This document shows, piece by piece, positions 32,347 to 40,852 of a DNA stretch of 64,000 bases. Both the position numbers and the translations under genes were made by a program. Every line of letters starts with the position of its first letter. Position 1 is the first letter of the stretch. Source of the stretch: Flavobacterium sp. CF136 (lineage in GTDB: Bacteria; Bacteroidota; Bacteroidia; Flavobacteriales; Flavobacteriaceae); NCBI RefSeq assembly GCF_000282055.1, contig NZ_AKJZ01000045.1:1-64000 (forward strand), written 5' to 3'. The notes beneath the pieces were generated by a model. That model did not search any database, had not been told where the DNA came from, and saw nothing but the letters and a program-made list of their open reading frames with translations.

Positions 32347-32382
32347 AAAACAGCAATTATAAATTATAGTTGCTGTTTTTTT
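32347..32382 (+). terminator. terminator of aspS
   Basis: AAAACAGCAA / TTGCTGTTTT arms with inner TTATAAATTATA and a T-run, 24 bases after the stop codon. Confidence 0.82.
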
Positions 32383-32604
32383 ATTGTTTCAATCCTAATT
32401 AAATTTAAAAAATCAAACGAACACAATACGTAGTATAATTATTACAGCAAAATAACTGTAAAAAATACTTAAACGATAATAAATGATTCTTAATTTAAGG
32501 TCATCCATCTCAAATTTGATGTAATATAAATACCGAAAACACTGTAAATCAATAATTTTTACAAAAAATTAACACCTTAGTGTCTTTTGTATGAATTTAT
32601 ATAT

Positions 32605-32612
32605 TACATTTG
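32605..32612 (+). promoter_or_regulatory. -7 box of the cold-shock gene
   Basis: TACATTTG fits TAnnTTTG, with a TTG at 32587 at a slightly short spacing of 15 bases. 29 bases before the ATG. Confidence 0.5.
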
Positions 32613-32641
32613 CTTTATTATAAATTATTATTACAATTACA

Positions 32642-32836
32642 ATGCGTACAGGTACAGTAAAATTTTTCAATGAGTCTAAAGGTTATGGATTCATTACAGA
32701 CGAAGAAACAGGAAAAGACATCTTCGTTCACGCTTCAGGAATTAACGCGGAAGAATTACGCGAAGGTGACCGAGTAAGCTACGAAGAAGAAGAAGGAAGA
32801 AAAGGGAAAGTTGCTGCTAAAGTAGCAGTAATCTAA
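32642..32836 (+). CDS. cold-shock domain protein
   Basis: 64 residues, a single cold-shock domain that binds single-stranded RNA and DNA. RNP-1 is KGYGFITDEE and RNP-2 is DIFVHASGI; the N terminus MRTGTVKFFNESKGYGFI is typical of CspA-like proteins. RNA chaperone in the cytoplasm. Monocistronic with its own promoter and terminator. Confidence 0.95.
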   Translation: MRTGTVKFFNESKGYGFITDEETGKDIFVHASGINAEELREGDRVSYEEEEGRKGKVAAKVAVI

Positions 32837-32877
32837 GAAAAATATAGCAATTTATTTTTTTTGCCTCTGAATGGTTT

Positions 32878-32912
32878 AAAACGTTTCGATTTATTTCGAA
32901 ACGTTTTTTTTT
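32878..32912 (+). terminator. terminator of the cold-shock gene
   Basis: 12-bp perfect arms (AAAACGTTTCGA / TCGAAACGTTTT), 6-nt loop, long T-run. Confidence 0.88.
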
Positions 32913-33013
32913 GTTTTCTTGTTAAAAAAATGTAAAAGTCTGAGCTTTTATTTATAATCAATAAAAATTACACTTAAACCTTGTTTCTGACTAAACTTAA
33001 ATCATTTTTTAGC

Positions 33014-33044
33014 TTGTGATTTACAGAGTTGAAAGCTATCTTTG
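33014..33044 (+). promoter_or_regulatory. nuo operon promoter
   Basis: TTG at 33014, 20-base spacer, TATCTTTG at 33037-33044, a good match to the Bacteroidota consensus. The ATG of nuoA at 33077 is 33 bases downstream, which also rules out the longer TTG-started frame at 33029. Confidence 0.72.
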
Positions 33045-33076
33045 TGGCTTATTTTTTAAGTAAAAAACCCAAGTTT

Positions 33077-33442
33077 ATGCAATCAGATCAATACAGTTAC
33101 CTTCCTATCTTAATGCAGCTAATTTTAGCAGTTGGTTTTGTGGTTGGTACTATCATTATTTCCGGGAAATTAGGACCAAAAAGAACCTCAGAAGTTAAAG
33201 ACAAAAACTTCGAGTGCGGTATCGAATCTGTTGGTAATGCCCGTATTCCATTTTCGGTAAAATACTTCCTGGTAGCCATTTTATTTGTATTGTTTGATGT
33301 AGAAGTAATTTTTCTTTATCCCTGGGCAGTAAACTTTAAAGAACTTGGCATTGAAGGAATGCTAAAAATGATTGTTTTTATGGCTTTGCTTTTAGTTGGT
33401 TTTTTCTATATCATCAAAAAGAAAGCATTAGACTGGGAATAA
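33077..33442 (+). CDS. nuoA: NADH-quinone oxidoreductase subunit A
   Basis: 121 residues with three transmembrane helices. Family hallmarks are KNFECGIESVGNARIPFSVK and FLVAILFVLFDVEVIFLYPW, the conserved acidic loop of NuoA/ND3. It forms part of the hinge between the membrane and peripheral arms of complex I. First gene of the 14-subunit operon. The start is set by the promoter just upstream. Confidence 0.95.
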   Translation: MQSDQYSYLPILMQLILAVGFVVGTIIISGKLGPKRTSEVKDKNFECGIESVGNARIPFSVKYFLVAILFVLFDVEVIFLYPWAVNFKELGIEGMLKMIVFMALLLVGFFYIIKKKALDWE

Positions 33443-33448
33443 CAATTT

Positions 33449-33561
33449 ACGATTTGAGATTTCAGATTTTAGATTTCTCAAATGCAAAGATTTAATGATA
33501 TTAAAATTGATTTTAATTTTTTACGATTTATCCAAATCTAAAATCTGAAATCTAAAATCTA
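33449..33561. repeat. inverted 7-bp-period arrays between nuoA and nuoB
   Basis: Left: ACGATTT, GAGATTT, CAGATTT, TAGATTT (33449-33476). Right: AAATCTA, AAATCTG, AAATCTA, AAATCTA (33534-33561). Twenty bases of the left (AGATTTCAGATTTTAGATTT) are the exact reverse complement of the right, so a long stem with a loop of about 57 nt can form in the nuo mRNA. Confidence 0.78.
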
Positions 33562-33568
33562 AAATAAA

Positions 33569-34117
33569 ATGAGCGATTCAAATGTAAAAATGGTTGCCCC
33601 TCCTGAAGGTGTTGTTGGTGAAGGTTTTTTCGCCACAAAACTAAATGATGTTGTAGGTATGGCACGCGCGAATTCTCTTTGGCCATTGCCTTTTGCAACT
33701 TCTTGTTGCGGAATCGAGTTTATGGCAACAATGGCTTCTCATTATGATTTGGCACGTTTTGGCTCTGAGCGTGTGAGTTTTTCTCCCCGTCAGGCAGATA
33801 TGTTAATGGTTATGGGAACTATTTCTAAAAAAATGGCGCCGATTTTAAGACAGGTTTACGAACAAATGTCTGAACCACGCTGGGTAATTGCAGTTGGGGC
33901 ATGTGCTTCATCAGGTGGTATTTTCGATACATACTCAGTTTTGCAAGGAATAGACAAAGTAATTCCGGTTGACGTTTACGTACCGGGATGCCCTCCGAGA
34001 CCGGAACAAATTGTTGATGGCGTAATGAAACTGCAAGAATTGGTAAGAAGCGAGTCTGTAAGACGCAGAAGCTCTCCAGAATACCAGGAATTACTGGCTT
34101 CCTATAATATTTCATAA
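33569..34117 (+). CDS. nuoB: NADH-quinone oxidoreductase subunit B
   Basis: 182 residues. Carries cluster N2, the last iron-sulphur centre before quinone. The ligand cysteines are in FATSCCGIEFMAT, GACASSGG and VPGCPPRPEQI. Cytoplasmic peripheral arm subunit. Its start follows the inverted heptad arrays by eight bases; the next gene starts one base after its stop codon. Confidence 0.96.
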   Translation: MSDSNVKMVAPPEGVVGEGFFATKLNDVVGMARANSLWPLPFATSCCGIEFMATMASHYDLARFGSERVSFSPRQADMLMVMGTISKKMAPILRQVYEQMSEPRWVIAVGACASSGGIFDTYSVLQGIDKVIPVDVYVPGCPPRPEQIVDGVMKLQELVRSESVRRRSSPEYQELLASYNIS

Positions 34118-34118
34118 G

Positions 34119-34640
34119 ATGGCTTTAGAAAACACCCTTATTCAAGATAAACTTACAGAAACATTTGATTCAAGTGTTTTTAACTTTCAACAGGAAAGAG
34201 ATATTTTTTCTTTAGAGACAACAGCTGATAAAATCACTGCTTTAATTCTTTTTCTGAAAAACGATTCAGATTTACGTTTTCACTTTTTAACTGATTTATG
34301 CGGAATTCATTATCCGGACAACGAAACAGATCATCAGTTTGCAATAGTATATCATTTGCACAACTGGTACGAAAACAAACGTATTAAAATCAAAGTGTAT
34401 CTTAACGGCGAAAAACCGGAAATAAAAACGATTTCAAATATTTTCTTAAGCGCCAATTGGATGGAAAGAGAAACATACGATTTCTTTGGTGTGAACTTCA
34501 TTGGTCACCCACAACTGAAACGTATTTTGAATATGGATGAAATGATATCTTTCCCAATGCGAAAAGAATTTCCAATGGAAGACAGCGGAAGAACAGATAA
34601 AGACGACAGATTCTTTGGAAGAACAACAACAAATTGCTAA
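34119..34640 (+). CDS. nuoC: NADH-quinone oxidoreductase subunit C
   Basis: 173 residues, the 30-kDa subunit. Signature near the C terminus: SANWMERETYDFFGVNFIGH followed by PQLKRILNMDE. It is a separate gene here, not fused to nuoD as in E. coli. It lies directly after nuoB and 21 bases before nuoD. Confidence 0.95.
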   Translation: MALENTLIQDKLTETFDSSVFNFQQERDIFSLETTADKITALILFLKNDSDLRFHFLTDLCGIHYPDNETDHQFAIVYHLHNWYENKRIKIKVYLNGEKPEIKTISNIFLSANWMERETYDFFGVNFIGHPQLKRILNMDEMISFPMRKEFPMEDSGRTDKDDRFFGRTTTNC

Positions 34641-34661
34641 AAAATAATTCAACATTATAAA

Positions 34662-35900
34662 ATGTCAGAACTATTATTACCACCAGAGCATCGTTATGCT
34701 AAAATAATTAAGGAAAAACTAAACGAAGACGGAAGCGAGCTTTCAGTACTGAATTTAGGGCCTACACATCCGGCTACTCATGGTATTTTTCAGAATATCC
34801 TGTTAATGGATGGTGAAAGAATTCTTGAGGCTGAACCAACTATTGGCTATATTCACAGAGCTTTCGAAAAAATTGCCGAAAATCGTCCTTTTTATCAGAT
34901 TACGCCACTTACAGACCGTATGAACTATTGCTCCTCTCCTATCAATAATATGGGATGGTGGATGACTTTAGAAAAATTATTAAATATTGAAGTTCCTAAA
35001 AGAGCCCAATATTTAAGAGTTATCGTAATGGAACTTGCACGTATTACAGATCACTTAATTTGTAATTCAATTTTGGGAGTTGATACTGGTGCTTATACCG
35101 GTTTCTTATATGTTTTTCAATTTAGAGAAAAAATTTACGAAATCTACGAAGAAATTTGTGGTGCCCGTTTAACAACCAATATGGGAAGAATTGGTGGTTT
35201 TGAAAGAGATTGGACTCCGGCCGCTTTCAAAAAACTGGATACTTTCCTTGAAGAATTTCCAGCTGCCTGGAAAGAATTCGAAAATTTATTCGAAAGAAAC
35301 AGAATTTTCCTTGACAGAACTGTAAACGTAGGCGCAATCTCAGCAGAGAAAGCAATGTCTTACGGATTTACAGGTCCGAATTTACGTGCTGCCGGAGTAG
35401 ATTACGATGTACGTGTTGCACAGCCATATTCATCTTACGAAGATTTTGATTTTATTGTTCCTGTTGGAAAATCAGGTGATACATACGATCGTTTCTGCGT
35501 TCGTAATGCAGAAGTTTGGGAAAGTTTAAGCATCATTCGTCAAGCATTGGATAAAATGCCTCCGGGAAATGAATACCATGCTGAAGTTCCTGATTATTAC
35601 CTTCCTCCAAAAGAAGATGTATATACTTCTATGGAATCTTTAATTTATCACTTTAAGATTGTAATGGGAGAAGTTCCTGTACCGGTTGCAGAGATTTATC
35701 ACCCTGTTGAAGGCGGAAACGGAGAACTGGGATTTTATTTAGTGACAGACGGAAGCAGAACTCCATATAGATTACATTTCAGAAGACCTTGTTTTATTTA
35801 TTATCAGGCATATCCCGAAATGATTAAAGGTGCTTTATTATCAGATGCAATTGTAATTTTATCAAGTTTAAATGTTATTGCCGGAGAATTAGACGCGTAA
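34662..35900 (+). CDS. nuoD: NADH-quinone oxidoreductase subunit D
   Basis: 412 residues, the 49-kDa subunit that lines the quinone cavity with NuoB. Motifs include NLGPTHPATHGIF (with the quinone-site His), EPTIGYIHRAFEK, and the C-terminal DGSRTPYRLHFRRPCFIYYQ with a close variant of the usual end. Peripheral arm. It is followed by a 169-base spacer filled with 7-bp-period repeats before nuoE. Confidence 0.96.
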   Translation: MSELLLPPEHRYAKIIKEKLNEDGSELSVLNLGPTHPATHGIFQNILLMDGERILEAEPTIGYIHRAFEKIAENRPFYQITPLTDRMNYCSSPINNMGWWMTLEKLLNIEVPKRAQYLRVIVMELARITDHLICNSILGVDTGAYTGFLYVFQFREKIYEIYEEICGARLTTNMGRIGGFERDWTPAAFKKLDTFLEEFPAAWKEFENLFERNRIFLDRTVNVGAISAEKAMSYGFTGPNLRAAGVDYDVRVAQPYSSYEDFDFIVPVGKSGDTYDRFCVRNAEVWESLSIIRQALDKMPPGNEYHAEVPDYYLPPKEDVYTSMESLIYHFKIVMGEVPVPVAEIYHPVEGGNGELGFYLVTDGSRTPYRLHFRRPCFIYYQAYPEMIKGALLSDAIVILSSLNVIAGELDA

Positions 35901-35902
35901 AA

Positions 35903-36067
35903 AGATTGTAGATTTTAGAATTCAGATTGAAGAAATCTAAAACTAATATTTCAAGGATTGTAGAATTCAGATTGAAAAATCTAAAAACTAATAAAAGATT
36001 GCAGAATGTAGATTATAAATTGAAGATTGAAAAAATCTAAAATCTAAAATCTAAAATCTAAAATTAA
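35903..36067. repeat. 7-bp-period arrays between nuoD and nuoE
   Basis: Left heptads AGATTGT, AGATTTT, AGAATTC, AGATTGA, AGAAATC start at 35903. Two further blocks repeat the unit ATTGTAGAATTCAGATTGAA. The right end has AAATCTA four times in phase (36033-36060) then AAATTAA. Left and right are inverse complements. Confidence 0.78.
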
Positions 36068-36069
36068 GA

Positions 36070-36600
36070 ATGGAAAGAAAACATTACAAACAAGAAATAA
36101 ATATGACTGAAACATTGATGAATCGCATCAATGAATTAATCAGTCATTATCCGGAAGATAAAAGAAAATCAGCTTTGTTGCCCGTTTTGCACGAAGTGCA
36201 GGATGCTCATGATAACTGGTTGAGTATTGAATTGCAGGATAAAGTTGCTGAAATTTTACATATCAAGCCAATTGAGGTTTACGAAGTGGTTACTTTTTAT
36301 ACCATGTACAACCAAAAACCAATTGGAAAATACATGTTCGAATTCTGCCAGACTTCTTGTTGTTGTTTAAATGGTGCCGAAAATTTAATGGATTATACTT
36401 CTGAAAAATTAGGCATTAAAATGGGTGAAACAACTCCGGATGGAATGTTTACCATTGCCGGAGTAGAATGTTTAGGTGCCTGCGGATATGCTCCGATGAT
36501 GCAGTTGGGCGATTTCTACAAAGAAAAATTGACAGAAGATAAAATCGATCAGTTAATCGCTGATTGCAGAGATGATAAAATAATATTACACGATAAATAA
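36070..36600 (+). CDS. nuoE: NADH-quinone oxidoreductase subunit E
   Basis: 176 residues from this ATG, or 165 from the ATG at 36103 (MTETLMNRINE), which is closer to the family's usual beginning. Thioredoxin-like fold holding the 2Fe-2S cluster N1a: cysteines in EFCQTSCCCLNGAENL and GVECLGACGYAPMMQLG. Works with NuoF in the NADH-oxidising module. One base gap to nuoF. Confidence 0.94.
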   Translation: MERKHYKQEINMTETLMNRINELISHYPEDKRKSALLPVLHEVQDAHDNWLSIELQDKVAEILHIKPIEVYEVVTFYTMYNQKPIGKYMFEFCQTSCCCLNGAENLMDYTSEKLGIKMGETTPDGMFTIAGVECLGACGYAPMMQLGDFYKEKLTEDKIDQLIADCRDDKIILHDK

Positions 36601-36601
36601 G

Positions 36602-37972
36602 ATGTCAAAAAAAATATTATTAGACAAAATCAATATTCCCGGCATTAAAACTTACGAAGTATATCGCCAAAATGGTGGTTATGCTTCTGTAGAAAAAGCA
36701 TTAAAAACGCTTACACCGGACGAAGTTGTTGAAGAAGTAAAAAAATCAGGTATCCGTGGTCGTGGTGGAGCTGGTTTCCCAGCAGGAATGAAATGGAGTT
36801 TTATTGATAAAAAATCAGGAAAACCAAGACATTTAGTTTGTAATGCCGACGAATCTGAGCCAGGGACTTTTAAAGATCGTTATTTGATGGAATTTATTCC
36901 TCACTTATTGATTGAAGGAATGATTACCTCAAGTTTTGCCTTGGGTGCAAACCTCTCATATATCTACATCCGTGGGGAATATATGTGGGTTTATAAAATT
37001 TTGGAAAAAGCAATCAACGAAGCAAAAGCTGCGGGTTGGTTAGGAAAAAATATATTAGGTACAGGTTACGATTTAGACCTATACGTACACTGTGGAGCCG
37101 GAGCATATATTTGCGGAGAAGAGACTGCACTTATTGAATCTTTGGAAGGTAAAAGAGGAAATCCTCGTATTAAACCACCATTTCCGGCTGTTTCGGGACT
37201 TTGGGCAAATCCAACCGTGGTCAACAATGTTGAAACAATTGCTGCTGTGCCATGGATTATCAACAATTCTGGTGATGAATATGCTAAAATTGGAATTGGT
37301 CGTTCTACAGGAACTAAATTAATCTCAGCTTCCGGGCACATCAAAAATCCTGGAGTTTATGAAATTGAATTAGGTCTAAGCGTAGATGAATTCATGAATT
37401 CTGACGAATATTTAGGAGGAATGTCTTCAAGCAGACCTTTGAAAGCATTAGTACCGGGAGGATCTTCAGTGCCTATTTTACCTGCTGAATTAATTTTTAA
37501 AACAGCTAATGGCGAGGATCGTTTAATGTCTTACGAATCTTTGAGTGATGGTGGTTTTGCTACCGGATCGATGTTGGGTTCAGGAGGGTTTATAGTGTAC
37601 AACGACACATCCTGTATAGTGAGAAATACATGGAATTTTGCTCGTTTTTACCACCACGAATCTTGCGGACAATGTACACCTTGCCGTGAAGGGACAGGCT
37701 GGTTAGAAAAAATATTACATCGTATTGAAAACGGTCACGGCCGTGAAGAGGATATCGAATTATTATGGAGTATTCAAAGTAAAATCGAAGGGAATACGAT
37801 TTGTCCGCTTGGTGATGCAGCTTCGTGGCCAGTAGCAGCAGCTATTCGTCATTTTAGAGAAGAGTTTGAATACCACGTTCGTTTCCCTGAAAAAATAAAA
37901 CACAGAGATCATTTTACAGCCGAACCTTTTTCACAAGTGAAGCATTTGGTAGGCGGTAAAATAATCGTATAA
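36602..37972 (+). CDS. nuoF: NADH-quinone oxidoreductase subunit F
   Basis: 456 residues, the NADH- and FMN-binding subunit. NADH/FMN motifs: GIRGRGGAGFPAGMKWSFI and YICGEETALIESLEGKRGNP. The 4Fe-4S cluster N3 ligands are ESCGQCTPCREGTGW and a later Cys in TICPLGDA. Its presence shows this complex accepts NADH, unlike the 11-subunit forms that lack NuoEFG. 96 bases before nuoG. Confidence 0.97.
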   Translation: MSKKILLDKINIPGIKTYEVYRQNGGYASVEKALKTLTPDEVVEEVKKSGIRGRGGAGFPAGMKWSFIDKKSGKPRHLVCNADESEPGTFKDRYLMEFIPHLLIEGMITSSFALGANLSYIYIRGEYMWVYKILEKAINEAKAAGWLGKNILGTGYDLDLYVHCGAGAYICGEETALIESLEGKRGNPRIKPPFPAVSGLWANPTVVNNVETIAAVPWIINNSGDEYAKIGIGRSTGTKLISASGHIKNPGVYEIELGLSVDEFMNSDEYLGGMSSSRPLKALVPGGSSVPILPAELIFKTANGEDRLMSYESLSDGGFATGSMLGSGGFIVYNDTSCIVRNTWNFARFYHHESCGQCTPCREGTGWLEKILHRIENGHGREEDIELLWSIQSKIEGNTICPLGDAASWPVAAAIRHFREEFEYHVRFPEKIKHRDHFTAEPFSQVKHLVGGKIIV

Positions 37973-38068
37973 ATAAAATTATAAAAGAAAGTTACAAAGT
38001 AAGTAGTATTAAAAGGACAGCAAATCTTTTGAATATCTAAGCTTTCGACATTCAAATCATTAAGAGAG

Positions 38069-39100
38069 ATGAAAGTAACCATAGACGGTCAAAGTATTGA
38101 CGTAGAACCAGGAACTACCATCCTGCAGGCTGCACGTATGATTGGAGGAGACCTAGTTCCTCCAGCCATGTGTTATTACTCAAAATTAAAAGGCAGCGGG
38201 GGAAAATGCCGTTGTTGTTTAGTTGAAGTTTCTAAAGGAAGTGAAGCTGATCCAAGACCAATGCCAAAACTAATGGCATCTTGTGTGACTGGCTGCATGG
38301 ACGGAATGGAAGTAAATAGCAAGTCTTCTGACAGAGTTACCGAAGCCCGTAAATCCGTGACTGAATTTTTATTGATTAATCACCCATTGGATTGCCCGGT
38401 TTGTGATCAGGCTGGTGAGTGTGATCTTCAAAATTTAAGTTTCGAACACGGAAATCCAAAATCACGTTTTATAGAAGAAAAAAGAACATTTGAACCAGAA
38501 GATATTGGTCCGAATATTCAACTGCATATGAACCGTTGTATTTTATGTCAAAGATGTGTACAAGTTGCAGATCAATTGACAGACAACAGAGTTCACGGAG
38601 TATTGGACCGTGGTGATCACGCTAATATTTCAACTGGAATCTCAAAAGCTATCGACAATGAATTCTCCGGAAATATGATTGACGTTTGTCCTGTTGGGGC
38701 ATTGACTGATAAAACTTTCCGTTTCAAATCAAGAGTCTGGTTCAACAAACCTTATAATGCACACAGAGAATGTACTACTCCGGGATGCTGTGGAAAAACA
38801 ACTGTCTGGATGTTTGGGGGAGAAATTCAACGTGTAACCGGTCGTAAAGATGAGTACCACGAAGTGGAAGAATTCATCTGTAATTCTTGTCGTTTTGACC
38901 ATAAAAATGTGAATGACTGGGTTATTGAAGGACCAAGAGAATTTGAAAAAGATTCTGTTATCAACCAAAATAACTATACTCAGAAATTAGAGAAAGTAGA
39001 AATCGCTACAGAAAAAAATATTCTTTTAGGCAGAGATGAAGACCGTAAAAAAATTAGTATGGCTGAAATTCCATTAAACACTAACAACAAAATTTCTTAA
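38069..39100 (+). CDS. nuoG: NADH-quinone oxidoreductase subunit G, short form
   Basis: 343 residues, compared with about 690-900 in most bacteria. The N-terminal 2Fe-2S domain is present (GGKCRCCLVEVSKG; SCVTGCMDGM). The His/Cys cluster HPLDCPVCDQAGECDLQN and the 4Fe-4S motif CILCQRCVQVADQ ... DVCPVGALTDK follow. A further Cys set (RECTTPGCCGKTTVWMFGGE; ICNSCRFDH) begins the molybdopterin-type fold, but the rest of that domain is missing. The sequence continues normally to a stop codon that overlaps the nuoH ATG, so this looks like a real short form and not a frameshift. Electron path is complete without the lost domain. Confidence 0.93.
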   Translation: MKVTIDGQSIDVEPGTTILQAARMIGGDLVPPAMCYYSKLKGSGGKCRCCLVEVSKGSEADPRPMPKLMASCVTGCMDGMEVNSKSSDRVTEARKSVTEFLLINHPLDCPVCDQAGECDLQNLSFEHGNPKSRFIEEKRTFEPEDIGPNIQLHMNRCILCQRCVQVADQLTDNRVHGVLDRGDHANISTGISKAIDNEFSGNMIDVCPVGALTDKTFRFKSRVWFNKPYNAHRECTTPGCCGKTTVWMFGGEIQRVTGRKDEYHEVEEFICNSCRFDHKNVNDWVIEGPREFEKDSVINQNNYTQKLEKVEIATEKNILLGRDEDRKKISMAEIPLNTNNKIS

Positions 39101-40158
39101 TGATGGTAGATGGTGCGTTTATTATAGAAAAGAGTGTTGTAATTGTTGTGGTTTTTGCCGTAACGATGATCATGGCGATGTATTCTACCTGGGCTGAGCG
39201 TAAAGTAGCAGCATTTTTACAAGATCGCGTAGGACCTAACAGAGCCGGATGGGGAGGATTATTACAACCTCTTGCCGATGGTTTGAAATTATTTTCCAAA
39301 GAAGAATTTTTCCCAAATACACCAAACCGATTTTTATTTATTGTAGGACCGGCAATTGCCATGAGTACCGCTTTAATGACCAGTGCTGTCATTCCGTGGG
39401 GAGACAGATTGCATATTTTTGGAAGAGACGTTCTTTTGCAGGCTACGGATATCAACATTGCTTTATTATATGTTTTTGGAGTAATTTCAGTTGGAGTTTA
39501 CGGTATCATGATTGGTGGATGGGCTTCAAACAATAAATTCTCTTTGATGGGAGCTGTTCGTGCCGCTTCGCAAATGGTTTCTTATGAAGTTGCCATGGGA
39601 TTATCGATGATTGCTTTATTGATGATGACCGGAACTTTAAGCTTAAAAGAGATTTCTTTACAACAATCAGAGTGGCATTGGAACATATTATACCAACCGT
39701 TATCATTCTTGATCTTCTTAATTTGTGCTTTTGCAGAAACAAACAGAACTCCTTTTGATTTGGCAGAATGTGAGTCGGAATTGATTGGTGGATACCATAC
39801 AGAATATTCATCGATGAAAATGGGATTCTATTTATTTGCTGAATATGCGAATATGTTTATCTCGGCAACAATTATATCTGTATTGTTTTTTGGAGGGTAT
39901 AATTATCCGGGAATGCAGTGGATGGTAGAAAATGTTGGTGTAAATACAGCTAATCTTTTAGGAATTGCAGTTCTGTTTGTAAAAATATGTTTCTTCATAT
40001 TTTTCTATATGTGGGTTCGCTGGACAATTCCGAGATTCAGATATGACCAATTGATGAATTTGGGTTGGAGAATTTTGATTCCGCTTTCGATTATCAATAT
40101 TATGATTACAGGTGTTGTTATTTTGAGACATGATATAGCGGCTGCCTTAGGATTTTAA
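39100..40158 (+). CDS. nuoH: NADH-quinone oxidoreductase subunit H
   Basis: 352 residues with eight to nine transmembrane helices. The membrane subunit contacting the quinone site: STWAERKVAAFLQDRVGPNR and NRTPFDLAECESELIGGYHT are diagnostic, with the conserved Glu/Asp loop. The ATG (tandem ATGATG) overlaps the nuoG stop by one base. The operon is then interrupted by the ORF6N gene before nuoI. Confidence 0.96.
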   Translation: MMVDGAFIIEKSVVIVVVFAVTMIMAMYSTWAERKVAAFLQDRVGPNRAGWGGLLQPLADGLKLFSKEEFFPNTPNRFLFIVGPAIAMSTALMTSAVIPWGDRLHIFGRDVLLQATDINIALLYVFGVISVGVYGIMIGGWASNNKFSLMGAVRAASQMVSYEVAMGLSMIALLMMTGTLSLKEISLQQSEWHWNILYQPLSFLIFLICAFAETNRTPFDLAECESELIGGYHTEYSSMKMGFYLFAEYANMFISATIISVLFFGGYNYPGMQWMVENVGVNTANLLGIAVLFVKICFFIFFYMWVRWTIPRFRYDQLMNLGWRILIPLSIINIMITGVVILRHDIAAALGF

Positions 40159-40250
40159 GATTATTAAAAATTTAAGAAACTTATAATTAACACCTCATAA
40201 TAAAAAGAAGGGAGTCAGAATTTTAACCACATATAAAAAACTGGAAACTG

Positions 40251-40277
40251 TAAGGTGTCGCAAAATGCGACACCTTA
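40251..40277. repeat. perfect palindrome upstream of the ORF6N gene
   Basis: TAAGGTGTCGCA, AAA, TGCGACACCTTA: 12-bp perfect arms, 32 bases before the ATG at 40309. A closely related palindrome with the same loop lies inside the gene at 40509. Likely operator or structured mark of the inserted element. Confidence 0.8.
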
Positions 40278-40308
40278 GAAAAGAAATTATATTTTTATGC
40301 TATAAATA

Positions 40309-40830
40309 ATGAGTCAAATAATCATTCCTAACGAAATAATAACTAATAAAATATATTTTATTAGAAACCAAAAGGTGATGCTTGATAGAGATTTAGCAGA
40401 ATTATTTATGGTAGAATCTAGGAGATTAAGGGAACAAGTTAAAAGGAATAGTACAAAATTCCCTGAGCATTTTATGTTCCGATTAAATGAAATAGAAGTT
40501 GAGTTAATGGTATCGCAAAATGCGATACCTTCTAATCAAAGTCTTGGAGGTTCACTGCCCTATGTTTTTACAGAACATGGCGTTTTGCAATTAGCAAGTG
40601 TCTTGAAAAGTGAAAGAGCGACTCAAATGAGTATCAAGATTATTGAAGTCTTTGTGAGTATGGGAGATTTATTGACTGATAATTTGAATATAAAATTGGA
40701 AGTGGATATGATTAAGAAAAAATTAATCAATCACGACAAAAACATTGAATTAGTCTTTACTTATCTTGATGAGTTGATGGACAAACAAGAGCATAAAATC
40801 GAAAGAACCAAAATAGGCTATAAAAAATAA
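40309..40830 (+). CDS. ORF6N-domain DNA-binding protein inserted in the nuo operon
   Basis: 173 residues. The ORF6N domain, known from phage antirepressors and common in Bacteroidota chromosomes, covers about residues 8-105: RNQKVMLDRDLAELFMVESR, LREQVKRNSTKFPEHFMFRL, LPYVFTEHGVLQLASVLKSE. A coiled-coil-like C-terminal part follows. It lies in the same direction between nuoH (150 bases) and nuoI (115 bases), splitting an otherwise compact operon. Codons for VSQNAIP form a palindrome that matches the one in front of the gene. No transposase, integrase or target-site duplication is visible. Probably a small selfish or regulatory cassette; function not known. Confidence 0.85.
   Translation: MSQIIIPNEIITNKIYFIRNQKVMLDRDLAELFMVESRRLREQVKRNSTKFPEHFMFRLNEIEVELMVSQNAIPSNQSLGGSLPYVFTEHGVLQLASVLKSERATQMSIKIIEVFVSMGDLLTDNLNIKLEVDMIKKKLINHDKNIELVFTYLDELMDKQEHKIERTKIGYKK
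40509..40529. repeat. palindrome inside the ORF6N coding sequence
   Basis: GGTATCGCA, AAA, TGCGATACC: 9-bp perfect arms with the same AAA loop as 40251-40277, differing by one compensated pair (GTGTCGCA versus GTATCGCA). It encodes VSQNAIP in the protein. Confidence 0.75.
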
Positions 40831-40852
40831 TAATATTAATACCAAAATGCCC

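Larger units (their letters stand above)
32324..32641. other. 318-bp spacer between aspS and the cold-shock gene
   Basis: It holds the aspS terminator (32347-32382) and the cold-shock promoter box (32605-32612). Between them the DNA is AT-rich, and I see no gene, repeat or conserved leader. The cold-shock leader after the box is only about 20-25 bases, so no long thermosensing UTR is evident. Confidence 0.5.

Noticed and set aside
32613-32641. Cold-shock thermosensor leader
   Set aside because: The distance from the -7 box to the ATG leaves only about 20 bases of leader, too short for the long structured leader of E. coli cspA.
35903-36067. Possible CRISPR array
   Set aside because: The unit is only 7 bases with no spacers and no cas genes; it is a short tandem repeat.
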